This document shows, piece by piece, positions 1-6,276 of a DNA stretch of 8,768 bases (positions within the stretch are counted from its first letter, which is position 1; every line of letters starts with the position of its first letter). The stretch spans positions 1-8,768 of the forward strand of contig JAJYNT010000247.1 of the NCBI GenBank assembly GCA_021786215.1, in the 5' to 3' direction. Below the pieces are notes generated by a model. That model had not been told where the DNA came from, searched no databases, and worked only from the letters and a program-made list of their open reading frames with translations. The stretch is from Chloroflexota bacterium. Lineage in GTDB: Bacteria; Chloroflexota; UBA6077. Position numbers and translations under genes: made by a program.

Positions 1-393
1 CGGCACAGCAGCAACGCCGTCCGAGTCGCCGAGTTCCTGTCCGGTCATCCCAAGGTTGTCCGGGTCAACTATCCGGGTCTGGCCAGCCATCCGCGGCATG
101 AGCTGGCCAAGCGGCAGATGAAAGGCTGCAGCGGCCTGCTGTCCTTCGTTGTCCCGGACGGCATGGACGGCGCGGCCCGGGTGATGAACAACCTGAAGCT
201 CATCACTCGCGCGGTGACCTTCGGCACCAGCCGCACGATTTGCATGCACCCTCGAACCATCACACACCAACACATGGCCCCAGAAGAGCGGCTGGCCGCG
301 GGAATAGATGACGGGATGATTCGCCTTTCAGTCGGTCTGGAGGGTATCGACGATCTGATCACCGATCTGGATCAGGCCCTGAGCCATCTATAG
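1..393 (+). CDS. Cys/Met-metabolism PLP-dependent enzyme, C-terminal part (methionine gamma-lyase / cystathionine gamma-lyase or synthase type)
   Basis: The reading frame is open from base 1 to the stop at 391-393 and gives the last 130 residues of a protein whose start lies outside the window. The visible part matches the C-terminal small domain of the trans-sulfuration PLP family: HSSNAVRVAEFL, a VNYPGLASHP segment, KGCSGLLSF, HPRTITHQHMAPEERLAAGI and GMIRLSVGLEGIDDLITDLDQAL. The Arg in MIRLSVGLE (visible residue 108) corresponds to the family Arg that binds the substrate carboxylate. The PLP-binding lysine lies upstream and cannot be checked. Family members eliminate or exchange groups at the gamma carbon of methionine, cystathionine or homoserine esters in the cytosol. 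The HP..ITH..M..EER pattern leans towards a lyase, but the exact reaction cannot be fixed from this fragment. The racemase-family gene starts 17 bases downstream, so the two are probably co-transcribed. Confidence 0.9.
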   Translation, partial: RHSSNAVRVAEFLSGHPKVVRVNYPGLASHPRHELAKRQMKGCSGLLSFVVPDGMDGAARVMNNLKLITRAVTFGTSRTICMHPRTITHQHMAPEERLAAGIDDGMIRLSVGLEGIDDLITDLDQALSHL

Positions 394-397
394 TTTC

Positions 398-401
398 GGA
401 G
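398..401 (+). promoter_or_regulatory. Ribosome binding site supporting a TTG start
   Basis: GGAG lies 9 bases before the TTG at 411. No ATG or GTG with a comparable site precedes the conserved part of the racemase-family protein, so this site decides the non-ATG start. Confidence 0.55.
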
Positions 402-410
402 TTCATCGGT

Positions 411-1202
411 TTGGCGATCTATCAGGAACGAGATCAAGGCATCCGCACCATTCGCGCTCGCCGCGGGCACCGCGCCTACGGCATGGGGTTGGGCATCATC
501 TTGTTGGACGACGTCTACCCCGGTTTCCCCGGAGACGTGCGGAACGCCAGCGCGTATCCATTCCCGATCCAGTATGAGGTTGCCGAGAATGTCGACATAC
601 GGCGGCTGGTCGTCGAACCAGACAAGACGCCCTGCCTCCCACCGGTGCTGCGCGCGGCTCGCCGGTTGGAGGAGATGGGTTGTCGAGCCATCGCCGCCGA
701 ATGTGGATACTTCGCCTACTTCCAACGCGATGTGGCCGCGAGCGTGCGGGTGCCGGTCTTCATGTCCAGTCTCCTGCAGGTGTCGTGGGCCCAACAGCTG
801 GTGGGCCCGGACCGGGTGGTCGGCATCCTGGCAGCCAATTCCAATTACCTGACGGAGCAGCATCTGCCGGCCGTGGGGATCCGGCCCGGCAGCAACTACG
901 TGTTGGGCGGAGCCATGGACTCCCAGCAGTGCGAGGAGTTCGATCATCTATGGACCGAAGGTCTGAGAACTGATCCCCCGTCCGCCAGCTACGAGAAGGC
1001 CGAGAGGGAGTTCCTGTCGGTGGCCACCTCCTTCTATCGTCAGCAACCTGACATGGCCGCGATGGTACTGGAATGCACCGGTTTTCCGCCTTTCGCTCGT
1101 GCGCTACAGCGCGAGCTCGATATACCCATCTTCAGTTGGGGCACCCTGCTCGATTATGCCTATTCGGTGGTCGTCCACAGGGACTACTACGGACACGTCT
1201 GA
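411..1202 (+). CDS. Aspartate/glutamate/hydantoin racemase family protein
   Basis: A protein of 263 residues from a TTG start with GGAG 9 bases upstream. The sequence fits the Asp/Glu racemase superfamily, which has two pseudo-symmetric domains that each give one catalytic cysteine. Here these are Cys98 in AIAAECGYF and Cys222 in LECTGFPPF, so both halves of the acid/base pair are present. The N-terminal stretch GLGIILLDDVYPGFPGDV (residues 26-43) and GPDRVVGILAAN at the start of the second half are typical of the uncharacterised branch close to hydantoin racemases and maleate isomerases. It is cytosolic, with no signal peptide or membrane segment. The gene follows the PLP-enzyme gene by 17 bases, so the pair may act on one amino acid or amino-acid-derived substrate, possibly by interconverting stereoisomers. 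That link and the substrate are inference. Confidence 0.82.
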   Translation: MAIYQERDQGIRTIRARRGHRAYGMGLGIILLDDVYPGFPGDVRNASAYPFPIQYEVAENVDIRRLVVEPDKTPCLPPVLRAARRLEEMGCRAIAAECGYFAYFQRDVAASVRVPVFMSSLLQVSWAQQLVGPDRVVGILAANSNYLTEQHLPAVGIRPGSNYVLGGAMDSQQCEEFDHLWTEGLRTDPPSASYEKAEREFLSVATSFYRQQPDMAAMVLECTGFPPFARALQRELDIPIFSWGTLLDYAYSVVVHRDYYGHV

Positions 1203-1227
1203 GTGCGCCATTCCGCAAGTCACACGC

Positions 1228-1302
1228 GTAGGGCGGAGGTTTATCCTCCGCCGCCGGCTGCACGTCCGGCGCGGTGCGGCGGGGCACAAGACCCCGCCCT
1301 AC
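1228..1302. repeat. Intergenic palindromic repeat with three inner hairpins
   Basis: The 75-base element is bounded by a perfect 9-bp inverted repeat, GTAGGGCGG at 1228-1236 and CCGCCCTAC at 1294-1302. Inside are three stem-loops: GGCGGAGG/CCTCCGCC around TTTAT (1232-1252), GCCGG/CCGGC (1253-1270), and GGCGGGG/CCCCGCC around CACAAGA (1278-1298). The element sits between the racemase-family stop and the mttB-like gene and has no coding sense. The compact fold resembles dispersed REP-like or MITE-like elements of GC-rich environmental bacteria. Only one copy lies in this window, so dispersal is not shown. It could fold in RNA and act as a terminator or mRNA stabiliser. Confidence 0.7.
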
Positions 1303-1377
1303 AGCATCGAATTTGTGGAACGACGCACTAAGGTGGCACCACACCTGGAAGCGATCGATCAGATGGAGAGATTCGCC

Positions 1378-2847
1378 ATGTTGGAAAACGGGTCATCAGA
1401 TAACTCACCGCAGTTGCGGGTACTATCGGCGCATCAGCGCGACACCCTGGTGCAGGCAGCCTTGCGTTGTCTGGATGAGATAGGTGTCGTCGTGCACAAT
1501 GCTGAGGCCAGGGAACTGTTGGGCGCGGCCGGCGCCCGAGTGGAGGACGACCGAGTCCGCATTCCAGCCCCCATCGTACGGCAAGCACTGAAAACCGTTC
1601 CCAGAGAGTTCACCATCTGGGGACGCGATCCTCGGCAGTCGATCCATGTTGGGTCCGGTCATGTCTACTTCGGACCCGGTCTCACCAACAGCTACTTCAT
1701 CGATCCCCAGACAGGGGGAAAACGGCCCACACGCCGCGGGGACGTGGCATCCGTCGCGCTGATAAGCGACGCGCTCCCAAACATCGATTACGTGATGGGC
1801 CTGGGGCTAATCAGCGACGTGACGGCAACCCTGGCGCCGGTCTACGAGTTCGCGGAGATGGTGGCCAACACCACCAAGCCGATTATTGCCTGGGCCTATT
1901 CGACCGATAACGTCGCCGCCATCTTTCGGATCGCGGCGGCCGTGGCAGGGGGTGAGGAAGCGCTGAGGCAGAGACCCAACTTTGCCCTCTTCTCCACCTA
2001 CTCCACACCCCTTAAGCACACGAACGAGGACATGGGCAATGTCTTGTGGGCGGCCGGCCACGGCATCCCGGTTGTCTACCTGGGCGGACCGACGCTGGGA
2101 ATGACCTCCCCGGCATCGGGCGCGAGCGCCCTGGTCCTCTTCCTGGCCGTCGCCCTGAGCGGGCTCGCCGTGGTGCAACTCAAGCATCCGGGCGCGCCCA
2201 CGGCCATCGGCTCGGTGCCCGCGGCGATGGACCTCTACACGGCGCGGGTGGCGTACGGCGCCCCAGAGACCAGCCTGTACGGGGCCGCGGCGGCGGAGCT
2301 TGCCCATCACCTGGGGCTTCCGTTCATGGGCACGGCGGGCGCGTCCGATGGCAAACTGCTCGACGGCCAGGCTACCGCGGAATCGATGGTTCAGGTGCTT
2401 ATGTCGGCGCTGAGCAGCACGGACCTGGTGCACGACATCGGCTTCCTGGAAGGCGCCGCCATAGGCTCTCTGCCGCTTCTGGTGGTGGTCGACGAACTGA
2501 TCGGCATGACGCGACGCATCATGAGAGGGGTCGAAGTGAGCGAGGAGTCCATCATGCTCGACCTCATCGCCGAGGTTGGGCCAACCGGGGCCTTCATCGC
2601 CGAGCCGAGGTCCGCGAGGTTGTGTCGTCAGGAGATCTGGGTGCCAACCCTCATGGATCGGAGCGACTACACCAACTGGGAGTTGAACGGAGCCAAGGGG
2701 CTCGAGGAACGGGCAGTGGCCAAGCTCCAACACATTTTGGAGCACCATCAGCCGGTCGCGCTGCAAGCAGAGACGAGCCGCACCATCGCAGCCATCCTGG
2801 CGGAGGTGGAGAAAGCCTCTGCTCCTGCAGCGGCCGCTACTCGGTAA
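1378..2847 (+). CDS. MttB-family (trimethylamine/quaternary amine) corrinoid methyltransferase, non-pyrrolysine
   Basis: A protein of 489 residues, the usual size for the MttB superfamily. These TIM-barrel enzymes move a methyl group from an amine, often a quaternary one such as glycine betaine, proline betaine or carnitine, to the Co(I) of a partner corrinoid protein. Family features include LSAHQRDTLVQAALRCLDEIGV (from residue 16), the RIPAPIVRQAL segment, VYFGPGLTNSYFID (97-109), and a GTAGASDGKLLDGQA stretch (318-332) matching the conserved G.SD.K..D.QA region. The frame has no TAG codon, so this is not a pyrrolysine-dependent trimethylamine enzyme but belongs with the MtgB-like members. 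The start at 1378 has GGAGAG seven bases upstream. The frame stays open further 5', but that extension crosses the palindromic repeat and has no family similarity. The next gene encodes the expected corrinoid partner. The substrate is unknown. Confidence 0.9.
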   Translation: MLENGSSDNSPQLRVLSAHQRDTLVQAALRCLDEIGVVVHNAEARELLGAAGARVEDDRVRIPAPIVRQALKTVPREFTIWGRDPRQSIHVGSGHVYFGPGLTNSYFIDPQTGGKRPTRRGDVASVALISDALPNIDYVMGLGLISDVTATLAPVYEFAEMVANTTKPIIAWAYSTDNVAAIFRIAAAVAGGEEALRQRPNFALFSTYSTPLKHTNEDMGNVLWAAGHGIPVVYLGGPTLGMTSPASGASALVLFLAVALSGLAVVQLKHPGAPTAIGSVPAAMDLYTARVAYGAPETSLYGAAAAELAHHLGLPFMGTAGASDGKLLDGQATAESMVQVLMSALSSTDLVHDIGFLEGAAIGSLPLLVVVDELIGMTRRIMRGVEVSEESIMLDLIAEVGPTGAFIAEPRSARLCRQEIWVPTLMDRSDYTNWELNGAKGLEERAVAKLQHILEHHQPVALQAETSRTIAAILAEVEKASAPAAAATR

Positions 2848-2916
2848 CAGCCATCCAGGGGACTTATCCCAATGGTTCGGGGCAAGCAGTAGCAGGCTGC
2901 CAAGACCGGCAATCAT

Positions 2917-2944
2917 GTGACTCCCTCGCCGTGGAGAGGGTCAC
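2917..2944 (+). other. Stem-loop between the methyltransferase and corrinoid genes
   Basis: GTGA and CCCTC (2917-2927, with a 2-base CT bulge) pair with GAGGG and TCAC (2936-2944) around an 8-base loop. A second small hairpin, CTCCCC/GGGGAG with loop GGGAT, lies at 2970-2986, just before the AGGAGG of the corrinoid gene. No U-tract follows either. They may protect or partly end the transcript and so set different levels of the two proteins, but that is a guess. Confidence 0.35.
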
Positions 2945-3000
2945 CGGGTTCGGGCAACTCGACTATATACTCCCCGGGATGGGGAGCTTGATAATCGCTG

Positions 3001-3006
3001 AGGAGG
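3001..3006 (+). promoter_or_regulatory. Strong ribosome binding site of the corrinoid protein gene
   Basis: A perfect AGGAGG lies 8 bases before the ATG at 3015. A nearer ATG at 3010 is out of frame with the corrinoid protein, so this spacing fixes the start at 3015 although the frame is open far upstream. Confidence 0.75.
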
Positions 3007-3014
3007 GTCATGGC

Positions 3015-3656
3015 ATGGCAGACTTCAAGAGAATCTACGATGGGGTGGTTGCGGGCGATATCCCCGGGGTTAAAGAGCTTGTGCAGCGAGCGATGGATGG
3101 CGGTGAGAGCGCCAAGGCACTGCTTCAGGAAGCGCTCATCCCGGCGATGGCCGAGGTGGGTCGCATGATGAAGTCAGGGGAACTGTTCGTTCCGGAGGTT
3201 CTCGTCTCGGCTCGGGCGATGCAGGGAGGGCTGAATGTGCTCAAGCCCCAACTGGCAGCTGCCGACATCCAGCCGGCGGGAAGGATCGCTCTGGGTACCG
3301 TGAAGGGCGACCTCCACGACATCGGAAAGAACCTGGTAGCTATGATGATGGAGGGAGCTGGCTTCGAGGTGATAGATCTCGGCACCGACGTGGCCCCCGA
3401 GAGGTTCGTGGCAGCGGTGACAGAACGTGGCGCCAACATCATCGGGATGTCTGCCCTTCTGACTACAACAATGTCCAACATGAAGAAGACTATCGAGGCC
3501 TTGAAGGAAGCAGGAGTTCGTGACAGGGTCAAGGTGCTGATCGGCGGCGCGCCCGTTACCCAGCGCGACGCGGAACAGATCGGGGCTGATGGCTACGCCC
3601 CCGACGCCAGCTCAGCTGTCGACAAGGCCAAGGAACAGATGGGGGTGCTCGTCTAG
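3015..3656 (+). CDS. Corrinoid (B12-binding) methyltransferase shuttle protein, MttC/MtbC type
   Basis: A protein of 213 residues, the normal length for the small corrinoid proteins that carry the methyl group between two methyltransferases. The N-terminal helical cap domain (about residues 1-85) includes ALIPAMAEVGRMMKSGELFVPEVL and SARAMQGGLNVLKP. The Rossmann-like B12 domain follows. It has GTVKGDLHDIGKNLV with the cobalt-ligand His101 (the D-x-H-x-x-G motif), then GMSALLTTTM (S146) and IGGAPVT (GG at 177-178), the other two parts of the classic cobalamin-binding signature. All key residues are intact. It lies 167 bases downstream of the MttB-like gene and is its likely partner. A broken, closely related copy lies at 7336-7532. 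Confidence 0.94.
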   Translation: MADFKRIYDGVVAGDIPGVKELVQRAMDGGESAKALLQEALIPAMAEVGRMMKSGELFVPEVLVSARAMQGGLNVLKPQLAAADIQPAGRIALGTVKGDLHDIGKNLVAMMMEGAGFEVIDLGTDVAPERFVAAVTERGANIIGMSALLTTTMSNMKKTIEALKEAGVRDRVKVLIGGAPVTQRDAEQIGADGYAPDASSAVDKAKEQMGVLV

Positions 3657-3675
3657 CAGTCCATCCACTGAGGAC

Positions 3676-3763
3676 CTGTCACTGAATAGCTTGACCGAAG
3701 CACTGGGGCTGTCAGTGAATGTGCGCATGGCAAGCCAAGAGATGATCGCGTTGTCACGTGACA
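3676..3763. promoter_or_regulatory. Candidate operator region: two TGTCA boxes and a perfect palindrome
   Basis: CTGTCACTGAAT (3676-3687) and CTGTCAGTGAAT (3709-3720) are direct repeats differing at one base and spaced by 33 bases. The perfect 12-bp palindrome TGTCACGTGACA (3752-3763) begins 42 bases after the second box counted TGTCA to TGTCA. All share the TGTCA core and lie on about one face of the helix (near 3 and 4 turns). They stand in the 235-base gap before the sulfatase-like gene. A TTGACC at 3691-3696 could be a -35 element, but no good -10 follows. This would suit a dimeric regulator; no regulator gene is visible in the window. Confidence 0.4.
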
Positions 3764-3891
3764 GATCCTAATAGAGCGACTCGGTCTCCGGGTGTGGAGG
3801 TGGGTTCAGGGCGTAGTCGACGAACATGTCCTCACCCATTATGCGAATTCGGTATGCGGTCAAAATCCAGCTTATGGCCAAGGAAGAACGA

Positions 3892-5460
3892 ATGAAAAAC
3901 AATGTTATCGTGGTCATGCTAGACAGCCTGCAGTTCAACTACTTGGGGTGCTACGGCAACAACTGGATCAAGACCCCCAATTTCGACCGCCTCGCGCGGG
4001 AAGGGGTGCTCTTCGAGAACAATTACATCGAAGGCGTGCCCACGGTTCCCGCCCGTCGAGCGATGCACACCGGCCGCTACCACCTGCACGACAAGGGCTG
4101 GTCACCGCTGGACATGGACGATACCACCATCGCCGACCTCTGCTGGGGGCACCCGATCGACACGGCCTTGATCTTTGATTGCCCGATGTACCGCCTGCCT
4201 AAGTTCGGCTACAGCCGTGGCTTCGACAAGGTCTGGTTCCTCCACGGCCACGAGGATGATCACGAGTACTACAGCCAGGATCCCTTGTACCACCTGAAGG
4301 TCGAGGACTTCGTTGAGGACCACATGCTGGAGACCGCGGACAAGGTGATGGGGGAGAGAGTTCTCGGACCGCTACTCTATGAGATGTCGTGCTACCTGCG
4401 GCAAAGCCAGTACTGGAAGAGCGATGAAGACCACAGAGTGGCCAAAGTTATGAAGATGGCTGCCAAGTACCTGGAACAGGCCGACCGCAACAAGCAGTTC
4501 TTCCTCTGGGTGGACTCCTTCGATCCTCACGAGCCCTGGGACCCGCCGTCTGTTTATGATCCCGATGAGAAGTGCCCTTACGATCCCGATTACAAGGGCA
4601 AGGACATGTTTCTGCCCATTATGGGCCCGGTGGCGGGCATGTATACCGAGCCTGAGCTGCACCACATCCGCATGCTCTACGCCGAGAAGGTGACGATGGT
4701 GGACAAATGGCTGGGTTATCTGATGGACAAGGTCAAAGCCATGGGGCTGGAGGATAATACGCTCTTCCTCGTGGTTTCCGACCACGGTGAGCCTATGGGG
4801 AACGGCGAGCACGGGCACGGGATCATGCGCAAGTGCCGGCCTTGGCCATACGAGGAACTAGTCCACGCGCCGATGATCATGAAAGGTCCGGGGCTGCCGG
4901 CAGGCAAGCGTGTGAAGGGGTTCACACAGTCGTGCGACGTGGCGCCGACGGTGACGGATTGGCTGGGCATCGGCGTGCATCCGGAGATGACGGGTAAGAG
5001 CTTGCTGCCGCTGGCCAGGGGCGAGGTGGACAAGGTGCGCGACTTCGCCGTTGCCGGTTATTACCGTCTCTCGGCGTCCATCATCACCGATGACTGGTCG
5101 TTCATCCACTGGCTCCGCCCTGACGAGAAGACCATCAGCCAGAGCAAGCTCCAGATATACCGTCACGACATCATAGAGTCCGTTGACCATCTGAAGAAGG
5201 CTGGCGGACACTTTGAGAAGGTATACGGCGAATCGGTCAATGATCTGGAGCGACGCCTCAAGGAGGCTGCTACCCTTGACGACGAAGAACAATGGACCTG
5301 CACGCCGGGCAGTGTGGCCGAGCTGCCGGAGCGCGACCAACTGTTCGACAGAAGAGCCGATCCGTTCCAGCTGAACAACATCGCAGGCAAAGACCCGGGT
5401 CGAGCCTCGGAGCTGTACGCGCAACTGCGCGAGTTCATGGCCGAGCTGCGCACGAGTTAG
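3892..5460 (+). CDS. Sulfatase/alkaline-phosphatase superfamily hydrolase with Thr in place of the catalytic Cys/Ser
   Basis: A protein of 522 residues with the sulfatase fold. The N-terminal strand NVIVVMLDSLQ carries metal ligand Asp11, but the usual second Asp is Ser12. YLGCYGN and IKTPNFDRLAREGVLFENNY follow as in arylsulfatases. The active-site signature C/S-x-P-x-R reads T51-V-P-A-R55 and is followed by the usual HTGRY, so the residue normally converted to formylglycine is Thr (codon ACG at 4042-4044). Later landmarks are FLWVDSFDPHEPWDPP (204-219), the metal site VVSDHGEPMGNGEHGHG (294-310), and a C-terminal ELPERDQLFDRRADPFQLNNIA block. There is no signal peptide, so it is probably cytosolic. 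The start at 3892 has AAGGAAG about 5 bases upstream; in-frame ATGs further 5' lack a site. With Thr as nucleophile it may hydrolyse a phosphate ester or diester rather than a sulfate ester. The substrate is unknown. Confidence 0.88.
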   Translation: MKNNVIVVMLDSLQFNYLGCYGNNWIKTPNFDRLAREGVLFENNYIEGVPTVPARRAMHTGRYHLHDKGWSPLDMDDTTIADLCWGHPIDTALIFDCPMYRLPKFGYSRGFDKVWFLHGHEDDHEYYSQDPLYHLKVEDFVEDHMLETADKVMGERVLGPLLYEMSCYLRQSQYWKSDEDHRVAKVMKMAAKYLEQADRNKQFFLWVDSFDPHEPWDPPSVYDPDEKCPYDPDYKGKDMFLPIMGPVAGMYTEPELHHIRMLYAEKVTMVDKWLGYLMDKVKAMGLEDNTLFLVVSDHGEPMGNGEHGHGIMRKCRPWPYEELVHAPMIMKGPGLPAGKRVKGFTQSCDVAPTVTDWLGIGVHPEMTGKSLLPLARGEVDKVRDFAVAGYYRLSASIITDDWSFIHWLRPDEKTISQSKLQIYRHDIIESVDHLKKAGGHFEKVYGESVNDLERRLKEAATLDDEEQWTCTPGSVAELPERDQLFDRRADPFQLNNIAGKDPGRASELYAQLREFMAELRTS

Positions 5461-5487
5461 CAATAGCGAGGTAGCGGCCGCATCGCA

Positions 5488-5542
5488 GCAGCGGCTGCCG
5501 GGGCTGCCGGGGCTTAGTGCGAGGCGTTTCTGCAGCCGCTGC
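5488..5542 (+). repeat. 11-bp inverted repeat ending at a possible start codon
   Basis: GCAGCGGCTGC (5488-5498) is exactly complementary to GCAGCCGCTGC (5532-5542), with a 33-base loop that contains two tandem copies of CTGCCGGGG (5495-5512). The second arm ends directly before the ATG at 5543. In RNA the stem could end transcription after the sulfatase-like gene or mask the first ATG of the next one. No U-tract follows. Confidence 0.5.
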
Positions 5543-5845
5543 ATGTGCAACAACTGGGTGCTTATGGAAGAGATACTTATCTGGGAAAGCAACGTCGAGA
5601 GAATTCGCGCTTGCGAGACCGCGGTGTACCAGGCACTAAAGGAACTTGGTCTCAAAGCGCGGGTGATCGTCAACTCGGAGCCGCCCTTGATCTCCCGCAA
5701 TCAGCTCTGGGAACGGCTGCCCGTGCTTGAAATCCAGGGGCTGCGCTGGAGCTTGCGCCCAGGCCACGCCTTCACGGCCGAACAGTTGACGCGACTCTTC
5801 GGGAAGATCTTCGCGGACCAGGTTGGGGAGGGGCCCCGGCCCTGA
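5543..5845 (+). CDS. Small thioredoxin-fold-like protein without a CxxC motif
   Basis: A protein of 100 residues (93 if it starts at the second ATG, 5564). The order fits a small thioredoxin or glutaredoxin fold: strand EEILIWES, helix RIRACETAVYQALKELGLKA, strand RVIVNSE, then LPVLEIQGLRWSLRPG where LP stands at the cis-proline position, and a final helix FTAEQLTRLFGKIF. It resembles the small redox-active-disulfide proteins of the MTH895/TM0996 type, but the CxxC after the first strand is missing: the equivalent stretch reads ESNVERIRACE, leaving a single Cys (Cys24 from the first ATG). Neither start has a convincing ribosome binding site. The first ATG lies against an inverted repeat, which slightly favours 5564. 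A true thioredoxin and a thioredoxin-reductase-like gene follow, so a role in the same redox set is likely. The function is not known and the fold assignment is by eye. Confidence 0.65.
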   Translation: MCNNWVLMEEILIWESNVERIRACETAVYQALKELGLKARVIVNSEPPLISRNQLWERLPVLEIQGLRWSLRPGHAFTAEQLTRLFGKIFADQVGEGPRP

Positions 5846-5901
5846 TGCGGGTGCTGGCCAAACTGGCACGTCTAACAGGATGACAAGATAGGGAAAGGTA
5901 A

Positions 5902-6216
5902 ATGGCCGCTGAAGGGATCATGCTGACGGACACGGACTACCAGGCAAGGCTCGAGCACGCGAACGGCGTCCTGCTCTTCTTTAAGAAGCTATGCCCCAAC
6001 TGCAAGGCGTTGGAAAAGATGCTGGAGAAGTTCTTCGCTGCCAACCCCGAAGTCAACTACTTTCGGATCGACAGCGAGGAGTCTCCAGCGGCGATGAAAG
6101 CGCTTGGCGCGGAACGCGCGCCCACCCTTTACGTCTTGAAGGATGGGCAGGTCGTCGCTAAGAAGGTAGGCCTGATGAACCTCAAGGAAATGACCAACTT
6201 CTACCGCTCGGCATAG
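5902..6216 (+). CDS. Thioredoxin-family protein (CPNC active site)
   Basis: A protein of 104 residues, the usual thioredoxin length. VLLFFKKLCPNCKALEKML holds the redox-active pair Cys31 and Cys34 at the start of the long helix. YFRIDSEE follows as the third strand, and ERAPTLYVLKDGQVV contains the cis-proline (Pro74) next to the active site. The last helix is LKEMTNFY. CPNC replaces the classical WCGPC and the Trp is absent (KLCPNC), as in many atypical anaerobe thioredoxins, so its redox potential and partners may differ from standard TrxA. The start at 5902 has GGGAAAGG just upstream. The next gene, 60 bases on, encodes a thioredoxin-reductase-like enzyme that is its natural electron donor. 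Its role in this cluster, perhaps keeping a methyltransferase or corrinoid protein reduced, is inference. Confidence 0.88.
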   Translation: MAAEGIMLTDTDYQARLEHANGVLLFFKKLCPNCKALEKMLEKFFAANPEVNYFRIDSEESPAAMKALGAERAPTLYVLKDGQVVAKKVGLMNLKEMTNFYRSA

Positions 6217-6276
6217 AGGCGACCCTGGTACGGCACCGGTCTTGGTTGGGGCATATCGGCGACAGGGGATTGTGTA

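Noticed and set aside
1099..1377. Upstream extension of the methyltransferase frame
   Set aside because: It overlaps the racemase-family gene and crosses the palindromic repeat, and shows no family similarity. The ATG at 1378 has a good ribosome binding site.
1807..2916. Minus-strand open frame of 369 codons
   Set aside because: It lies opposite a clearly conserved gene and has the His/Gly/Arg-rich composition of antisense frames in GC-rich DNA.
2046..3014. Long open stretch upstream of and in frame with the corrinoid protein
   Set aside because: It is a shadow of the methyltransferase gene in another frame, low-complexity and rich in Gly and Arg. AGGAGG places the start at 3015.
3657..3891. 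Cobalamin riboswitch before the hydrolase gene
   Set aside because: I looked for a B12 box and the expected stems here and before the methyltransferase and corrinoid genes. Only a partial match near 3699 was seen.
2830..5481. GCGGCCGCTAC (2830-2840) and its reverse complement (5471-5481) as paired repeat ends
   Set aside because: Most of the match is the self-complementary GCGGCCGC core and the flanks do not match, so chance in GC-rich DNA is enough.
4858..5700. Minus-strand open frame of 280 codons
   Set aside because: It is antisense to the sulfatase-like gene and the small thioredoxin-like gene, with no recognisable domain.
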